From: Apium graveolens
Lineage: Eukaryota > Streptophyta > Magnoliopsida > Apiales > Apiaceae
Direction: 5' to 3'
DNA: 64,000 bases
Assembly (NCBI RefSeq): GCF_009905375.1
Contig: NC_133650.1
Location: 61,643,628 to 61,707,627 of the forward strand
Below, piece after piece: positions 21,452 through 33,058 of the stretch. The number at the start of each line of letters is the position of its first letter. The stretch's first letter is position 1. Made by a program: the position numbers and the translations under genes. The notes under the pieces are model-generated. The model was not told where the DNA came from and ran no database searches. It saw nothing but the letters and a program-made list of their open reading frames with translations.

Positions 21452-21905
21452 TAGTGTCACGGAGTCCCCACGGTAGAGACCATTCTTCTCATATCTCATT
21501 TATCTCCACCATATCCATTCACCTCAATCCCCATTCCTCCTCCAAAAATTTATACACACAAATCCCACAACCTATACATACATACAATCAATGGCCACAG
21601 AGCTCCACTTGACCACACTCAATGACCTCCCCGATGTAATCCTATCAAACATAATTGCCACAATTTTGGACACACGTAGCCGCAACTCAACCTCGTTAGT
21701 GTGTCAGAAATGGCTCCACCTAGAACGCTCAACACGCACTAGTCTCACACTTCGGGGCAATGCTCGTGATCTTTTCATGGTTTCTTCTTGTTTTCGATCT
21801 GTTACGCATCTTGATATCTCGCTTCTTTCTCCTTGGGGCCATTCTCTTCTGTCCCTTTCTTCTTATTCTGATGATCCTCTTCTTATTTTATTAAAAAATC
21901 TATAA
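21452..21905 (+). pseudogene. 5' fragment of a MAX2 F-box gene
   Basis: An ATG at 21591 opens about 100 codons with the F-box start LNDLPDVILSNIIATI, CQKWLHLERSTRTSLTLRG, NARDLFMVSSCFRSVTHLD and SLLSPWGHSLL. I recognise this as the N-terminus of MAX2 (ORE9/D3), the F-box/LRR subunit of the SCF complex in strigolactone and karrikin signalling. The full protein is about 700 residues; here homology stops near residue 95 and the frame ends at 21905. The preceding 139 bp are CT- and A-rich like a 5' UTR. The left border is the D LTR. No downstream LRR sequence is in the window, so this is a captured or stranded gene fragment. Confidence 0.8.
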
Positions 21906-21989
21906 ACCAGCCCACCAATTCCTGAATTAACCGCCTACCATTTGCAATTTGCATACATGTGTAACTTATTTGTTTATTCGTCTGAACCA

Positions 21990-22155
21990 CTGAATCGTAT
22001 AGTTTGCCAGATTCACGGGCCGTTCACAGGTTATTGATTTCTGTAATCGGCTCAGCTCAGCACGGACTGCATATTCTCACGGGCCGTTCACGAGTTCAGT
22101 TATAAGCGAACCGGCCCGTCCAAAACTCGGCCTGGCACGTTTGGCCCGTTCGTTT
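21990..22155. other. possible end of a DNA transposon with CGGGCCGTTCAC repeats
   Basis: CGGGCCGTTCAC occurs twice (about 22017 and 22080) with related GGCCCGT phrases around, an abrupt GC-rich patch between the MAX2 fragment and the FURRY-like exon. Similar GGGCC-rich ends occur in some plant hAT-like elements. I cannot find a matching partner end. Confidence 0.3.
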
Positions 22156-22299
22156 GGCCGGCTTTATCTACGAGTGGTGCTAGAATATTTAAAAGCATAT
22201 TGAAAAGTGCATGGTGTAGTTCACTCTCATGCTTATGAAGAGCACGATTAAGTGAATTCGCTTTGGCCACAAATGAGGCTAATGCATTCAAACTACTGT
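22156..22299 (-). pseudogene. FURRY-like exon fragment, upstream exon
   Basis: On the minus strand the acceptor AACTTTCAG precedes an exon reading TDSSLNALASFVAKANSLN then RALHKHESELHHALFNMLL, NILAPLVDK. These blocks belong upstream of the DKNQ..LDCL exon in the same protein, so this is the 5' neighbour of the exon at 15768-16127 in the same orientation. Homology stops near 22156, where GC-rich foreign sequence begins. About 6 kb (element D plus the MAX2 fragment) now separates the two exons. Confidence 0.65.
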
Positions 22300-22399
22300 C
22301 GGTCTTAACCTGAAAGTTGCATCGTTTTTATACACAACTTTATTGAACAATAACTAAATGGATGGTCAAATTTACCTACCCCATGCTTCAAGTAACCCA

Positions 22400-23305
22400 T
22401 GTTAGAAAAAATGGATTTTAGATTATAATTTTTATTATGTTCTTCATGATAATCCTAAAATCTAATGATTGGAAATTGTTCCATGATATGTGAACTTAAA
22501 CTTTTATATATGGATCTAAGTATTTTCTTAGTGAAATACATAAAGAAATAGAGTTGAAACTAGTAGCTTGTAAAAACTTGAAATGGAAAATGTATCATTT
22601 GTCCCACATTGAAAATAAATAAAGTGAGGATTTTATTTATTTGTGATTTTATTTTTTAATTAGAATTAATTTGTCAGTCGGACTGGGTTATTATTTATGT
22701 TGGGCTTGGTTACTTTGTAAGTGGGATGAGTCAGATTCAATGAATCTGGACATGTAACTGATAATATATATTCATAATTGAAAATATTAAAACTGATTTA
22801 ATGTGTGGATTAAATACAAAAGCTGTTACATTTTATTTAATTTCAAATCAGCAGTTTTGATTTATGTATTAAATGAGCAGTTTTGATTTCTAATATTAAA
22901 GTCTATTAAAGTCTGTTAATGTCAGGGTGGTCAGTTACACTTAGCCTCTACTATAAATAGAGGCCTAAGTTGTAGATGAAAAAATACCACACCTACATTC
23001 TCTTCTTCTCTTTATTTTCTCTTCTCTCCCAAGCACAATTCTGAGCTGCTAATTTTTCCGGAGACTGAGGTGCTAGTCGAAGTAGGATTTTTTGTTGCTG
23101 TGAACATCAAGTCCGGAGCTGTTTTATCCTGGAGGAGGCATTGCAAGCAACCTAACACAGCAGGTGGGGGCAATTATCTCTTTAAGAGCAGTCAGGGCTT
23201 CGAACAAGGCCTGGCGACTCAGCTGATTATTTTCTTGTTGCATTGTACCTGTTGGCTTCCATTGCTTTTGGTTTCTTTTCACTGTGTTAAAACTATGGTT
23301 ACTGG
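22400..23305 (+). repeat. LTR-like sequence, truncated or solo
   Basis: Begins TGTTAGAAAAAATGG and contains a TATA box (CTATAAATAG, 22951-22960) followed by a CT-rich leader. It is cut at 23305 by the LTR of element A. The TATA position and TG start suggest a copia-type LTR, but no second copy or CA end is present to prove it. Confidence 0.4.
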
Positions 23306-24456
23306 TGTTAGTCCCAATGTATTATAGAAGGGGGGGTTGAATACGATACCTACAATATTTTTCGATTCGATTACAAGTTCTTCGTTATAAGTACGGAATT
23401 AAAGTAGACACAAAACAATTCGAGGAATATATTGTTTAATTAATATAATACTTGAGGTAGCTACAATATAATCAATGAATTAATTAGCTACAATAAATTC
23501 AGCAGCACAACACTATGTTTACAAGCTTAATAAATGAGGTTCTTTAATGGAGCTCCCGTAAACACTTTCTGTTGAACTGAAGAAGATAACCAAATGAATA
23601 CAGACTCATTTTTCTGCTTTGTAGTCTTCAAATTCATTTGGACAGGTGGCTAAATTTGAACCACTTGTTTCATTTGAATTTGCTGCATATTAATTCTAAA
23701 AACCTCCAAGTACTAAATGGCGACAAAGAAAATGTTAACCTGCGACTAACAAATCTAACCTACGACCAAGAACTTATCTTGTAACAAGGCCTCAACCTGC
23801 GACTAGATTTCTCAACATGCGACTGAGGAATCAACCTGCGACTGAGAACTTAAATTGGCTAAGTTCTCAACATGTGACTAACTCCAACATGTGATTAACA
23901 AGGCAACCTGCGACTTGATATGTCAACCTGCGACTAACAAGCCAACAGGCGACTAACAAGCCAACCTGTGACTAACACTTGCCTTAGAAAATTTCTTTGT
24001 CTCCAATAGTTGTATTAATTTTATTTTTCCTGTGTTGCTGAATTAAATCTCCTCTGAATTTTTGATGTTTAGTGCACTGGTCTGGTTCAAAAACAACTAA
24101 CATGAGTTGATATAATTCAACTCCTTTTGCACTGCAAAGCTGATACATCTTGGAAGGTTGTTTCTAGCTTTAATCACTGAACCCCTGATCTTCAATACTT
24201 CAAATCAAACCATGTAACTGATACTGGAAGTCCTTTTATGTCTTATTCTTCATGGAGGCTTAAACATGTAAATGAACTTCTTTTCATGACCTGAGTGTGG
24301 ATATAGAGATCCATTTGCATCTTTTAATTCTTTATATGTATCATGTCTTCATCTTTAGGGTTCCTGTGCTTCACAGTTTAATATTGTTTATCTGTTTCTG
24401 TTTTCATGTTGAGTTATAATTCCTCGATTACATGTTACATTACATTATACTTTACA
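23306..24456 (-). repeat. 3' LTR of Sirevirus-like element A (1151 bp)
   Basis: On the minus strand it runs from TGTAAAGTATAATG (24456) to GGGACTAACA (23306), with a PPT just outside at 24457. The terminal GTTAGTCCC and AGAAGGGGGGGTTGAAT resemble the C LTR, but the rest is different, so it is a separate family. U3 contains eleven CAACCTGCGACTAAC-type repeats. Left flank ACTGG. Confidence 0.85.
23737..23974 (-). repeat. eleven CAACCTGCGACTAAC-type U3 repeats (element A)
   Basis: Units start at 23737, 23757, 23793, 23813, 23832, 23868, 23885, 23904, 23924, 23943 and 23962. The core is AACCTGCGACTA; most differences are C-to-T, as in AACATGTGACTA. Spacing is irregular (about 17-36 bp), so this is a cluster of sites more than a simple satellite. 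It lies in U3. Confidence 0.9.
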
Positions 24457-24864
24457 ATCTCCCCCTATTTGATTGTTAGAGTTCGACAAGAAAATCCCTA
24501 AGGATAACTCAACTGACAATAAGAAAAAGTACAACCTCAAAACAGCTAAAGATATTAAATACATTCTAGATTACATATTCATTTCCAGATTTCTTAAGTT
24601 ACAAATTACAAAGAAGTGTTCCTCTAGCCTGAACAAATTATTTATGTCTTCTTTGTCTTTGTCTTCTTGGACTTCTTTCCTTGACTGCATTCTCCTTCTT
24701 GAGTAGATTTAAACTCAACAAACTTTCTCTTGGGAGCTTTCTTTTAAGGATCTGTTAATTTTGTTGATTCTGGGAGAGATGATCCTTTGCTTCTATTCAG
24801 AAGGACAACCCGTCTAGCTTGGACCAAATTATGGGCTTCTATTTCCAGTGCATTAATGGGAGGT
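24457..24864 (-). pseudogene. PPT and C-terminal end of extra ORF, element A
   Basis: Minus-strand reading from 24864: an INALEIEAHNLVQARRV segment, then KKAPKRKFVEF and a Lys/Thr-rich tail KKSKKTKTKKT ending at a TAA (24642-24644). One internal stop. The polypurine tract AGGGGGAGAT lies at 24457-24467, against the LTR. The ORF continues on the other side of element F, from 37224. Confidence 0.65.
24860..24864. repeat. target-site duplication GAGGT, left
   Basis: GAGGT directly left of the F LTR; the same five bases follow the other LTR at 37219-37223. It proves that F inserted into element A as one event. Confidence 0.93.
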
Positions 24865-25328
24865 TGTAACACCTTCCAAATTCGGGTATAGAATTGGGGT
24901 ATTACTGCCACTAATTAACTTATTAAACCTGTACAATAATAATAATATACATATAACAACCCCTTGATACTACTACTTAGGATCTTTTAAGGTTAAGGTT
25001 TGAAAACAAGAACGACTTACTATCCTTATTACAACAACCCAAATAAAAAGTCTTACAAGCCTTCTTTATTACAAACCAGTTATCTACATAAATTTTAACT
25101 AAGATTCTTTAATTCAAACAACATCTGCATCTATTCCCACTACACCTGCATGGGCAACTCAAAACTCTCTTATGAGATTGGAATTAGCACCCTTGGTGCT
25201 AGAGGTTCCCGCTGTCTGACCCACTTCTTGACCACTCGGGTACGGATGGGTTTCATTCTCGGCCTTAACTGACAAACAAAGTGAATAACAATAATACGGG
25301 GGAGCCATAATTCCTCAACAAGCCTGCA

Positions 25329-25368
<40 letters not shown>

Positions 25369-28067
25369 TGGAAAGAGAATGTTAAATGAACCGGTAATCT
25401 GATTATTCGAGTAACCACATGTTTCTGAAGGGAATGAAGGCCACTATCGGCGAGTACCAAATGAATTAGACTGGACACAAAAACAAACATATGCACTATA
25501 ACCTGCTGATGAGTCAGGATATAGCGCAGATCTATACCCAAGTACATAGACCCACCAACATATAGGGTACCCAGGCACTATGGCCTAATAATCAAGGGTC
25601 TGGTTCATACCCGGCCCGCATCGTAACCATCTAGTCCATGGATCAGCATTCAGAACAATCAGTATGCTTTTGATGTATCCAAACATCAGAATATATCAGA
25701 GTATATGTATATATGTGTATATCACTATTGGAATATGAATAGAGGATTTAATGAATTAGGAGAAATCAGGAATCGAAATGAAATATGAATAAAAGAACAA
25801 CAATTGTGTATCAGTGTTTGTGAACAGGAGTTATTAGAGTATAGCTGCCATAGGGATTTGGAAGCAATTCACTATTCTGAACTTAGAATAGGGGAAAAAC
25901 TTGCCTGATACTTATTTTACTTCAGGTATATCACACTTCTCGAGCACGGGTTGATTCAGCCTTGTTGGAGTTGTATCTATCAAAGAAAGATACTCATTTA
26001 GTTGATTGACATCGTAATCGTATCTCAGACTGAGTCCACGTAACCCTTATCGTCTACCCATATGATTCTATCTGACCCGTATACGTATTATCTAGCAACT
26101 AGGAATCAAGTAATCACGTAGGTCATATAGCACAAAAGGCACATAATCAATTTAGACTCACAAATAATTTTAGAATCAAAATGGGATCTATATTCGCATT
26201 AATACACAATATCTGACTCGTTTCCTATTTTCTGGGGTTTATTGGACTCGTGTTCCTAAATAATAGGGTCTGTAATTAAATAAATATCATAAGTCGACTC
26301 GCTCTCGAAGTAAGTTAAGATTTATAATTATTTTTAATGGATTAGGGGCATTTTTCTGAGTCTAGCGGCTTTCATTTCGATTAAATCGGATAAACGGTTC
26401 AATTACTATGCAATAAACAAGAATAAATCAATTACTATTTAAAATAATTAATTATTCGAAAATAATTGAACCTCAAATATATTTTTAAATAATTATTTAG
26501 GTAAAATCAAATTTAAAAATGATTTCCCCTAATTTTTGGAATTAAATATAATTTATTACAAATTATTCAATTAAATTGATTAATAATAAAATAATTAATC
26601 AATTTAAATAAATAATAAGTAATTAAGGAATATATAAATAAATAAATAAATAAATATATTTTCAAATTTCTAAAATAAGAAAAGCAATCTAAAATTATTT
26701 ACAACATAAATCAGATAATTAATCAAATTAATTATTTGATTTACTAACTATTAAAACTGATTTTCTGATTTTTATAAAATAAAAACAAATTAGAAAAAAC
26801 AGTAACAGGTTTTTAGAATTCAATTCAGGGTAATTATGATCAAAACCGGGTTAACCACCAGGTTGAAACCGGGTCGACTCCGAATCTTCAAGAACAAATC
26901 AGGTCGCCGGCCTGTTCTAAAACCCGTCGACGAACCCCAGTTTCTGGTGATAATCCGGAAGCAAAACAACTTAGATCGCTACTAAAACTTACTGCAAACA
27001 ACCCCCAAAGACCTTACGAAGCTAGATATTCACTTCTAATATACGAACGATCGTCGTATTAGCCGGAAAAATCGAAGAACACAGAAACGGCGCCGATTTC
27101 CAGCCACCTCAAATTTAAGACTAAAAATTACGCAAAAATCATCAATATAACGAGCATGAGCCGATCTATCACTCTATGGCATCAAATCATATCAACAATC
27201 AACAAAATGAAACCCCCCAAATTCGAATTAAATTCTAAAAATTAAAATTAAAAATTAATACCTCTGATGATGATTTTGATGAGATAATCTGATAGAATAG
27301 GATTCAAGCTTCAAAACGGTTACTCACACTTCAGATTCTAATACCCCTAACACGATCAAATCCGCTTCGATCTTCAAGAACACTGAAGAACCTTAATTCC
27401 TTTTTTCTGGATTTTCTAATTAATTTTCTGATTTTCTAATAATTATTTAATAATTAATTAATAATAAATCAACTATTTATACTAGTAATAAGAATACTCC
27501 CAATAAAATTAAGACCCTAATTATACATCTAATAAAATTAATTGGCCCCTAATTTTATAATTTTTGGGTATTAATTTTGAATTTTTGAATATCCATTAAA
27601 TACAAAATATATGTCAAAAATTCCCAAAAATTGTGAATAATACAAAAATGCAAGAAAAATAATACTTGATAATTTCATGATCCTATAAAAAAATGTGATT
27701 TTTGTGGGGCTTTTGACACCCGAAGGGGCCCGGAAAAGTCATTTTTCACGAAACGAGAAAATTTGTAAAATAACTGGATGTTCAGAATATCGGTATGGTA
27801 TAAGCCGTACTAAGAAAAATAAGGCCAATGATTTTGTTTAAATTATCAGCTAGTAAAACACTATTTGGGCCGTACAAATTTTGATATAAAAGCATTTAAC
27901 CTAGAATAAAACACCCGATAATTACCCAAAACACATCCTGACCAAAACAGAACACACGTAGCACATAACAACTAGAGTTTTATAACTCAGTACACTTAAT
28001 GACATAATAAAATACATATATCATCTTTATTAAGATATAATACAAGCATAATTTCTCAGTTGTTACA
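24865..28067 (-). repeat. 3' LTR of element F (3203 bp)
   Basis: Plus-strand ends TGTAACACC .. GTTGTTACA. Colinear with 33992-37218. It contains an (AC)n(AT)n microsatellite and no protein-coding gene. The ~126-codon ORF at 25170-25547 recurs at 34281-34676 only because the LTRs are repeats. Confidence 0.93.
25329..25368. repeat. (AC)n(AT)n microsatellite
   Basis: About nine AC units followed by about ten AT units inside the F 3' LTR. The matching site in the other LTR (about 34470-34502) has only AT-rich runs. Confidence 0.95.
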
Positions 28068-28080
28068 TCCTTCCCCCTTA
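28068..28080 (-). other. polypurine tract, element F
   Basis: Minus strand TAAGGGGGAAGGA directly before the LTR start TGTAACAAC. Confidence 0.85.
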
Positions 28081-28105
28081 ATAGGATTCTGTCCTCAGAA
28101 TCTTG

Positions 28106-29620
28106 CTAGGAAAATAAATGGGGATACTTTTCTAACATTTCACTTTCAAGTTGCCAGGTTGACTATTCAACCATAGGATTTCTCCAGAAGATTCTCACTA
28201 GTGGTACATATTTATTTCTCAATACTCTCTCTTGCCGATCTAAAATTCTTATTGGTTGTTCTATATAAGACAAATCAACTTAAAGCTCTATTGGCTCATA
28301 TTCTATTGCATGCCTCAAATCGGGATTATATTTCTTAAGTATTGACACATGAAACACGTTGTGGATATGTTGCATATGGGGCGGTAAGGCTAACTCGTAG
28401 GTGACCTTTCCAACTCTCTTCAAGATTTCATATGGACCAACGTATCGTGGCTTTAACTTGTCTTTATTTCCAAATCTAGTCAATCTTTTCCATGGCAATA
28501 TCTTTAGTAATACATATTCTCCTTCTCAGTAATCCACATCCTTCCTGGTTTGATCTGCGTATTTGCGTTGTCGATTTTGTGCTGCTTTCAGTAGCTTTTG
28601 GATAAGCTCTACCTTTTTCTTGGTCTGCTGGATCAGTCTTGGACCTAGAATTTTGCGTTCTCCAACTTCATCCCAATATACAGGTGATCTACACTTTCTT
28701 CCATATAGGGCTTCATTTGGCGTCATTCCAATGCTGGCATGATAGCTATTATTGTAAGAGAATTCCAGTAGCGGTAAATTTTCGTCCCAACTGCCTTCAA
28801 AATCTATTACACATACACGTAGCATATCTTCAATTATTTGAATTGTCCTTTCGCTTTGTCCGTCCGTATGTGGATGATAAGCGGTACTCTTGTTTAATTT
28901 GGTACCAAGGCATTCTTGAAACTGTCTCCAGAACCATGAATTAAAATGTGGATCTCGATCGGATACAATGGATAAAGGAACTCCATGTCACATCACTATC
29001 TCCTTAAGATATAGATGTACTAACTTATCAAGCGAGAACCTTCCGTTGATTGGGAGAAATGTGCTGACTTTGTTAATCTATCAATAATAACCCAAATCGC
29101 ATCATGGTTTGCTCTGGTTCTGGGAAGTCCTACTATAAAATCCATTCCTAAATGTTCCCATTCCCATTTCGGAATATTCAGTGGTTGTAGTAATCCGCTT
29201 GGACGTTGATGCTCTGCTTTGACTCGTTGGCACGTATAACATTTACTGACCCATTCAGCTATTTCTTTCTTCATATCTGGCCACCAAAAGTTTTCCTTTA
29301 AATCTTTGTACATTTTCATGCTCCCATGATAAATTGAATATCTCAAGTTATGAGTGTCTCATAAAATTTCTTCATTCAATTCCGGTACATTGGGTATCCA
29401 GATTCTCGAGGCAAATCGCAAGATTCCTTTATCATCTTTCTGACTTGTAATTTCTTCTCTTGTCAAATTATCGATTTCATGATTCATTACTTCCTCCTGA
29501 CACCTTCTTATCTTTTCCAACAGTTCTGGCTGGAATGTCATTGCATAGTTCATTCAATTTCCAATTTATCAAACTCTCTGATCAATTATTTTGAGGATGT
29601 CAACATGTTTAATCTTTCCT
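28106..29620 (-). pseudogene. integrase and chromodomain of element F
   Basis: From about 29553 down: an INT zinc-binding region with CYTCQRVKAEH, RPSGLLQPLNIPKWEWEHL, the core MDFIVGLPRT (first Asp) and VIIDRLTKSAHF, then after breaks VSDRDPHF (second Asp) and HTDGQSERT (Glu), so the catalytic triad is intact. LKPRYVGPYEIL and HNVFHVSILKKY lead to a C-terminal chromodomain (YVPLVRIFWRNP .. STWQLESEM), ending at TAG 28106-28108. Stops near 29350, 29020, 28526, 28280 and 28170. Confidence 0.9.
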
Positions 29621-30920
29621 TTCGACTTAATTCATCTGCTATAACATTTGCTTTACCTGCATGATAGTTGATTGACACATCATAGTCTTTGATTAGTTCT
29701 AGCCAACATCGCTGTCTCATGTTGAGTTCTTTCTGCGTAAAAATATATTTCAGACTCTTATGATCCGTGTAGATCTCACATTTCTCGCCATAAAGATACT
29801 ATCTCCAGAGTTTCAGTGCGAACACAATGACGGCTAATTCCAGATCATGCATCAGATATTTTTGTTCATGAGGTTTCAGTTGTCTAGAAGCATACACAAT
29901 TACATTATCGTGCTGCATTAATACACATCCAAGTCCTCAATAGGAAGTGTCGCTATAAATGATGAAGTCTCCTTGATCATCTGGTAGCACAAGTCGATTC
30001 TTCAATTTTTGAAAAATTTCTTCATATTTTTCATTCCATACAAACTTTTTCTTCTTCCGGGTCAGTTTGGTTAATGGCGTAGCTATCTTCGCAAAGTCTT
30101 TAACAAATCTTCTGTAATAACCAGCCAATCCCAAGAAACTTCTAACCTCTGTCGGGGTCTTTGGTCTTTCCCAATTTAGAATAGCTTCAATCTTTGCTGG
30201 ATCGACTTGAATTCCCTCAATACTGATTATGTGACCTAGAAATTGTAGCTCCTTTAACCAGAATTCGCATTTTGAAAACTTTGCATAAAGTTGTTCCTTC
30301 CTCAAAGTTTCCAAAGTGATTCTCCGATGTTCTGCATATTCTTCTTTAGTCTTCGAGTAGATGAAGATGTCATCAATAAATACAATGATAAATTTATCAA
30401 AGTACTTTTTGAACACTTTATTCATTAAATCCATGAACGCCGCTGGTGCATTGGTCAGTCCAAACACCATTATGAAAAATTTGTAGTGTCCGTATCTAGT
30501 TCGAAAGGCAGTCTTAGGAATATCTTCCGCCTTGATCTTTAACTAGTGGTACCCTGACCTTAGATCGATCTTTGAAAACCATGCCGCTCCTTTCAGTTGA
30601 TCAAATAAATCATTGATCCGTGGCAAAGGATATTTATTCTTGATATTTAACTTATTCAACTCACGATAGTCGATGCATAGAAGCATACTACCGTCTTTCT
30701 TCTTCACAAACAATACCGGTGCATCCCATGGGGATACATTAGGCCTTATGATTCCCCCTATCCAGAAGATCCTGCAATTGTGTTGCCAACTATTTCATTT
30801 CAACTCGTGTCATTCGATACAGAGCTTTCCAAACTGGTTCAGTACCTGGTGCCAAGTCAATAGTGAACTCAATTTCTCGATCCGTAGGTAGTCCTAAAAG
30901 TTCATCTGAAATGACATCCG
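29620..30920 (-). pseudogene. reverse transcriptase and RNase H of element F
   Basis: The RT part has [16 protein letters not shown], the catalytic FIDD (30366-30380) and [12 protein letters not shown]; RNase H follows with [18 protein letters not shown] and ADELSRKE. The RT N-terminal half (30480-30920) is recognisable but full of stops, with PGTEPVWKALYRM at its start. Stops near 29937 and 29800 break RNase H. Confidence 0.9.
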
Positions 30921-30925
30921 AAAAT

Positions 30926-31552
30926 TCATACACCACATGAATCTTTACATCCTTGGCGTAGCAATCTTTTAGTCTGCATCATCGTTAGGAATCTTTGCCT
31001 CTGTTTCTCACCTTTAAATGTTACCATTGCATTTTCTTCAGTTCGCAGATGCACTTTTTTATTCGCGCAATCGATCTGGCCATTGTTGTCGGCTAACCAG
31101 TCCATTCCCAGAATAACATCAAATTCTCTTAACTTGAAAGGTATCAAGTCAACAGAGAAATGATGTCCCGCTATCGCAATAACGCACCCTGGACACACTC
31201 GGTCTATGATAATTTGATCATCATTTGCTAACTTTATAATTAATGTTTCGTCCAACCGTTGGGTTTCACAATATAACTTATGAATAAGTTCTTCAAAAAT
31301 AAAAGATCTTGTGGCTATAGAATCAATCAATACTTTTGCATTTACAGAATTCATAAGAAGCGTACTTGCAACCACGTTTGGACTCTGCATAGTTTCTTTT
31401 ATTGACATATTAAAGGTCCTTGCCCTAGGCTGATTCTGCTGTGGTGGTGGAGGTAATGCCAAAATCCTTGGAATACTGGCTGCCATAGCTGCTCCTCTAC
31501 AATCATTTGCAATATATCCCTTTCTTCCGTATTGAAAAAAGGTAATCTTCAT
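30926..31552 (-). pseudogene. aspartic protease and knuckle region of element F
   Basis: The upstream CCHC-type knuckle (FKCKQKGHYSGECP, about 31570-31610) is followed by a second decayed one (FFQYGRKGYIANDC), then the protease with VLIDSIATRSFIF near 31310-31330, where the family has D-S-G, and later DVILGMDWL, the conserved ILG-x-DWL block. The Gly-to-Ile change at the catalytic triad probably inactivates it. Confidence 0.85.
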
Positions 31553-31609
31553 CTTCCCTCTTGGGCATTCACCAGAATAGTGTCCCTTTTGCTTGCACTT
31601 AAAACATGT

Positions 31610-32530
31610 GACATCCGGCTTGTTACAAATTCTCGTATGTTTCTTTCCACATGTCCTGCAATTGGGTATTGGTGGTCGGGTGATTCTTTGTTGATTTGGG
31701 GCTTGAAGCCGGTTACCCGTTATTTGATTACCTTGTTTTGTCCTTCTAAAATATATATTTTTCCGGGCTTAAAATCCCGACCTCCTGTTGGAATGATTTT
31801 TAAAACTTCCTTGTCCCTTTTCCGTTTGGGACACCTCACTTTCCCCTTCAATAATCATAGCTTTCTGAACTACGCCTGTGTAGGTTGTCCGACTTCAATC
31901 CCTATTGGAATCTCTTAGCTCGTTTCTCATCAATATCAACCTGTTCTGAAACAAACCTATCCAATTCAGTAAACTTGGCCTCGTATTCAGTCACTGACAT
32001 ATTCCCTTGCTTCAACTCCAAGAACTTAATTTCCATCTGGTTCTTCATATAGCGGGGACAATACTTTTTCAGAAAAAGCTCGGTGAATATATCCCAAGTT
32101 ACAATACTGTCGCCTTCTAGTACTTTCTTGGACTCCCACCAGTAATTAGCTTCTCCTTTCAGAAAATAACCGGCAAAATCTGTCTTCTGGTCTGCTTCCA
32201 CTTTAACCAATGTGAACGCCTTCTCTATCTCTTTCAGCCATGCCCTAGCTTTAGTGGGATCCACCGTGCCTTCAAATTTTGGAGGCTTTACCGACTGAAA
32301 CTGTTTAAAGGTAACAACAGGTATAACTGGTGGTACTTGTGGCTCAGGACGAAGTGGCTGTTGTAACACCGCTGCTGGAACTGTTGTTATTATTGCTGCA
32401 TTTGCTGCTGCATCATCGTCATTTGATGTTGCATCAGGTGAAACATTTGGTCTATATGGTGGTTATTATTATTTTGCCCTTCAGTATTATCATTGGATGA
32501 CTCAGTTCTGGTCTTTCTTTTTTGTGCCAT
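31610..32530 (-). pseudogene. gag of element F
   Basis: ATG at 32530, then an Asn/His/Gln/Met-rich N-terminus with a stop near 32390, then the retrotransposon gag domain (32369-31902): PPKFEGTVDPTKARAWL, FLKGEANYWWES, WDIFTELFLKKYCPRY, MSVTEYEAKFTELDRFV. A frameshift near 31900 leads to a degenerate linker before the knuckles. Confidence 0.88.
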
Positions 32531-33058
32531 TTTTCTGATAATAAAACAAATGGTTCTTTTAATAATAATTTACTAAACATGTGATAATAGATAAAAGAAC
32601 CATTTGTCTGGTATTAAAACAGGGAATTTAAACAATGAATTAATGGAAAGAAAACAATTTGATAAATATCAAACGAGAAATTAACACAGTTCAAAATTTA
32701 AACAAATTGTTTGAAATAATTTTAAAAATTTGGAACAATAGATGATACAACACTGTTTTAAATAAAACAGAATTTGAGATAAGGAAAAACTGTAAAATAG
32801 TAAAGTAAATGTAAATGCTATAAGGACTAAAATTTAAAATAAAAGAAAAAGTTGAAAAAATTATTTTATATATATATCTGACACAAGCTTCAGGTGTTAG
32901 TGCTTGGTACAAAAGGTCTACGTCAGATCTGTCACTGCTACAGCTGCTACATGTCAAAACTAGATACTACACATATACATGTCTAGTCACACTATACTAT
33001 GCTGCCTCTATCTACATATGTCACATATAGTACAACACATCTGACTAACTGGCTGATC

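Noticed and set aside
22100..22291. Independent small minus-strand gene of 63 codons
   Set aside because: The first ~45 codons are a FURRY-like exon with a visible acceptor at 22299 and the end runs into foreign GC-rich DNA.
24473..24706. Plus-strand 77-codon ORF
   Set aside because: Antisense to the Lys-rich end of the element A ORF, which fits the adjacent PPT and LTR orientation.
25170..25547. 126-codon ORF (and its partner at 34281-34676) as a host gene
   Set aside because: Both lie at the same place in the two F LTRs, include a microsatellite-encoded run, and have no recognisable domain.
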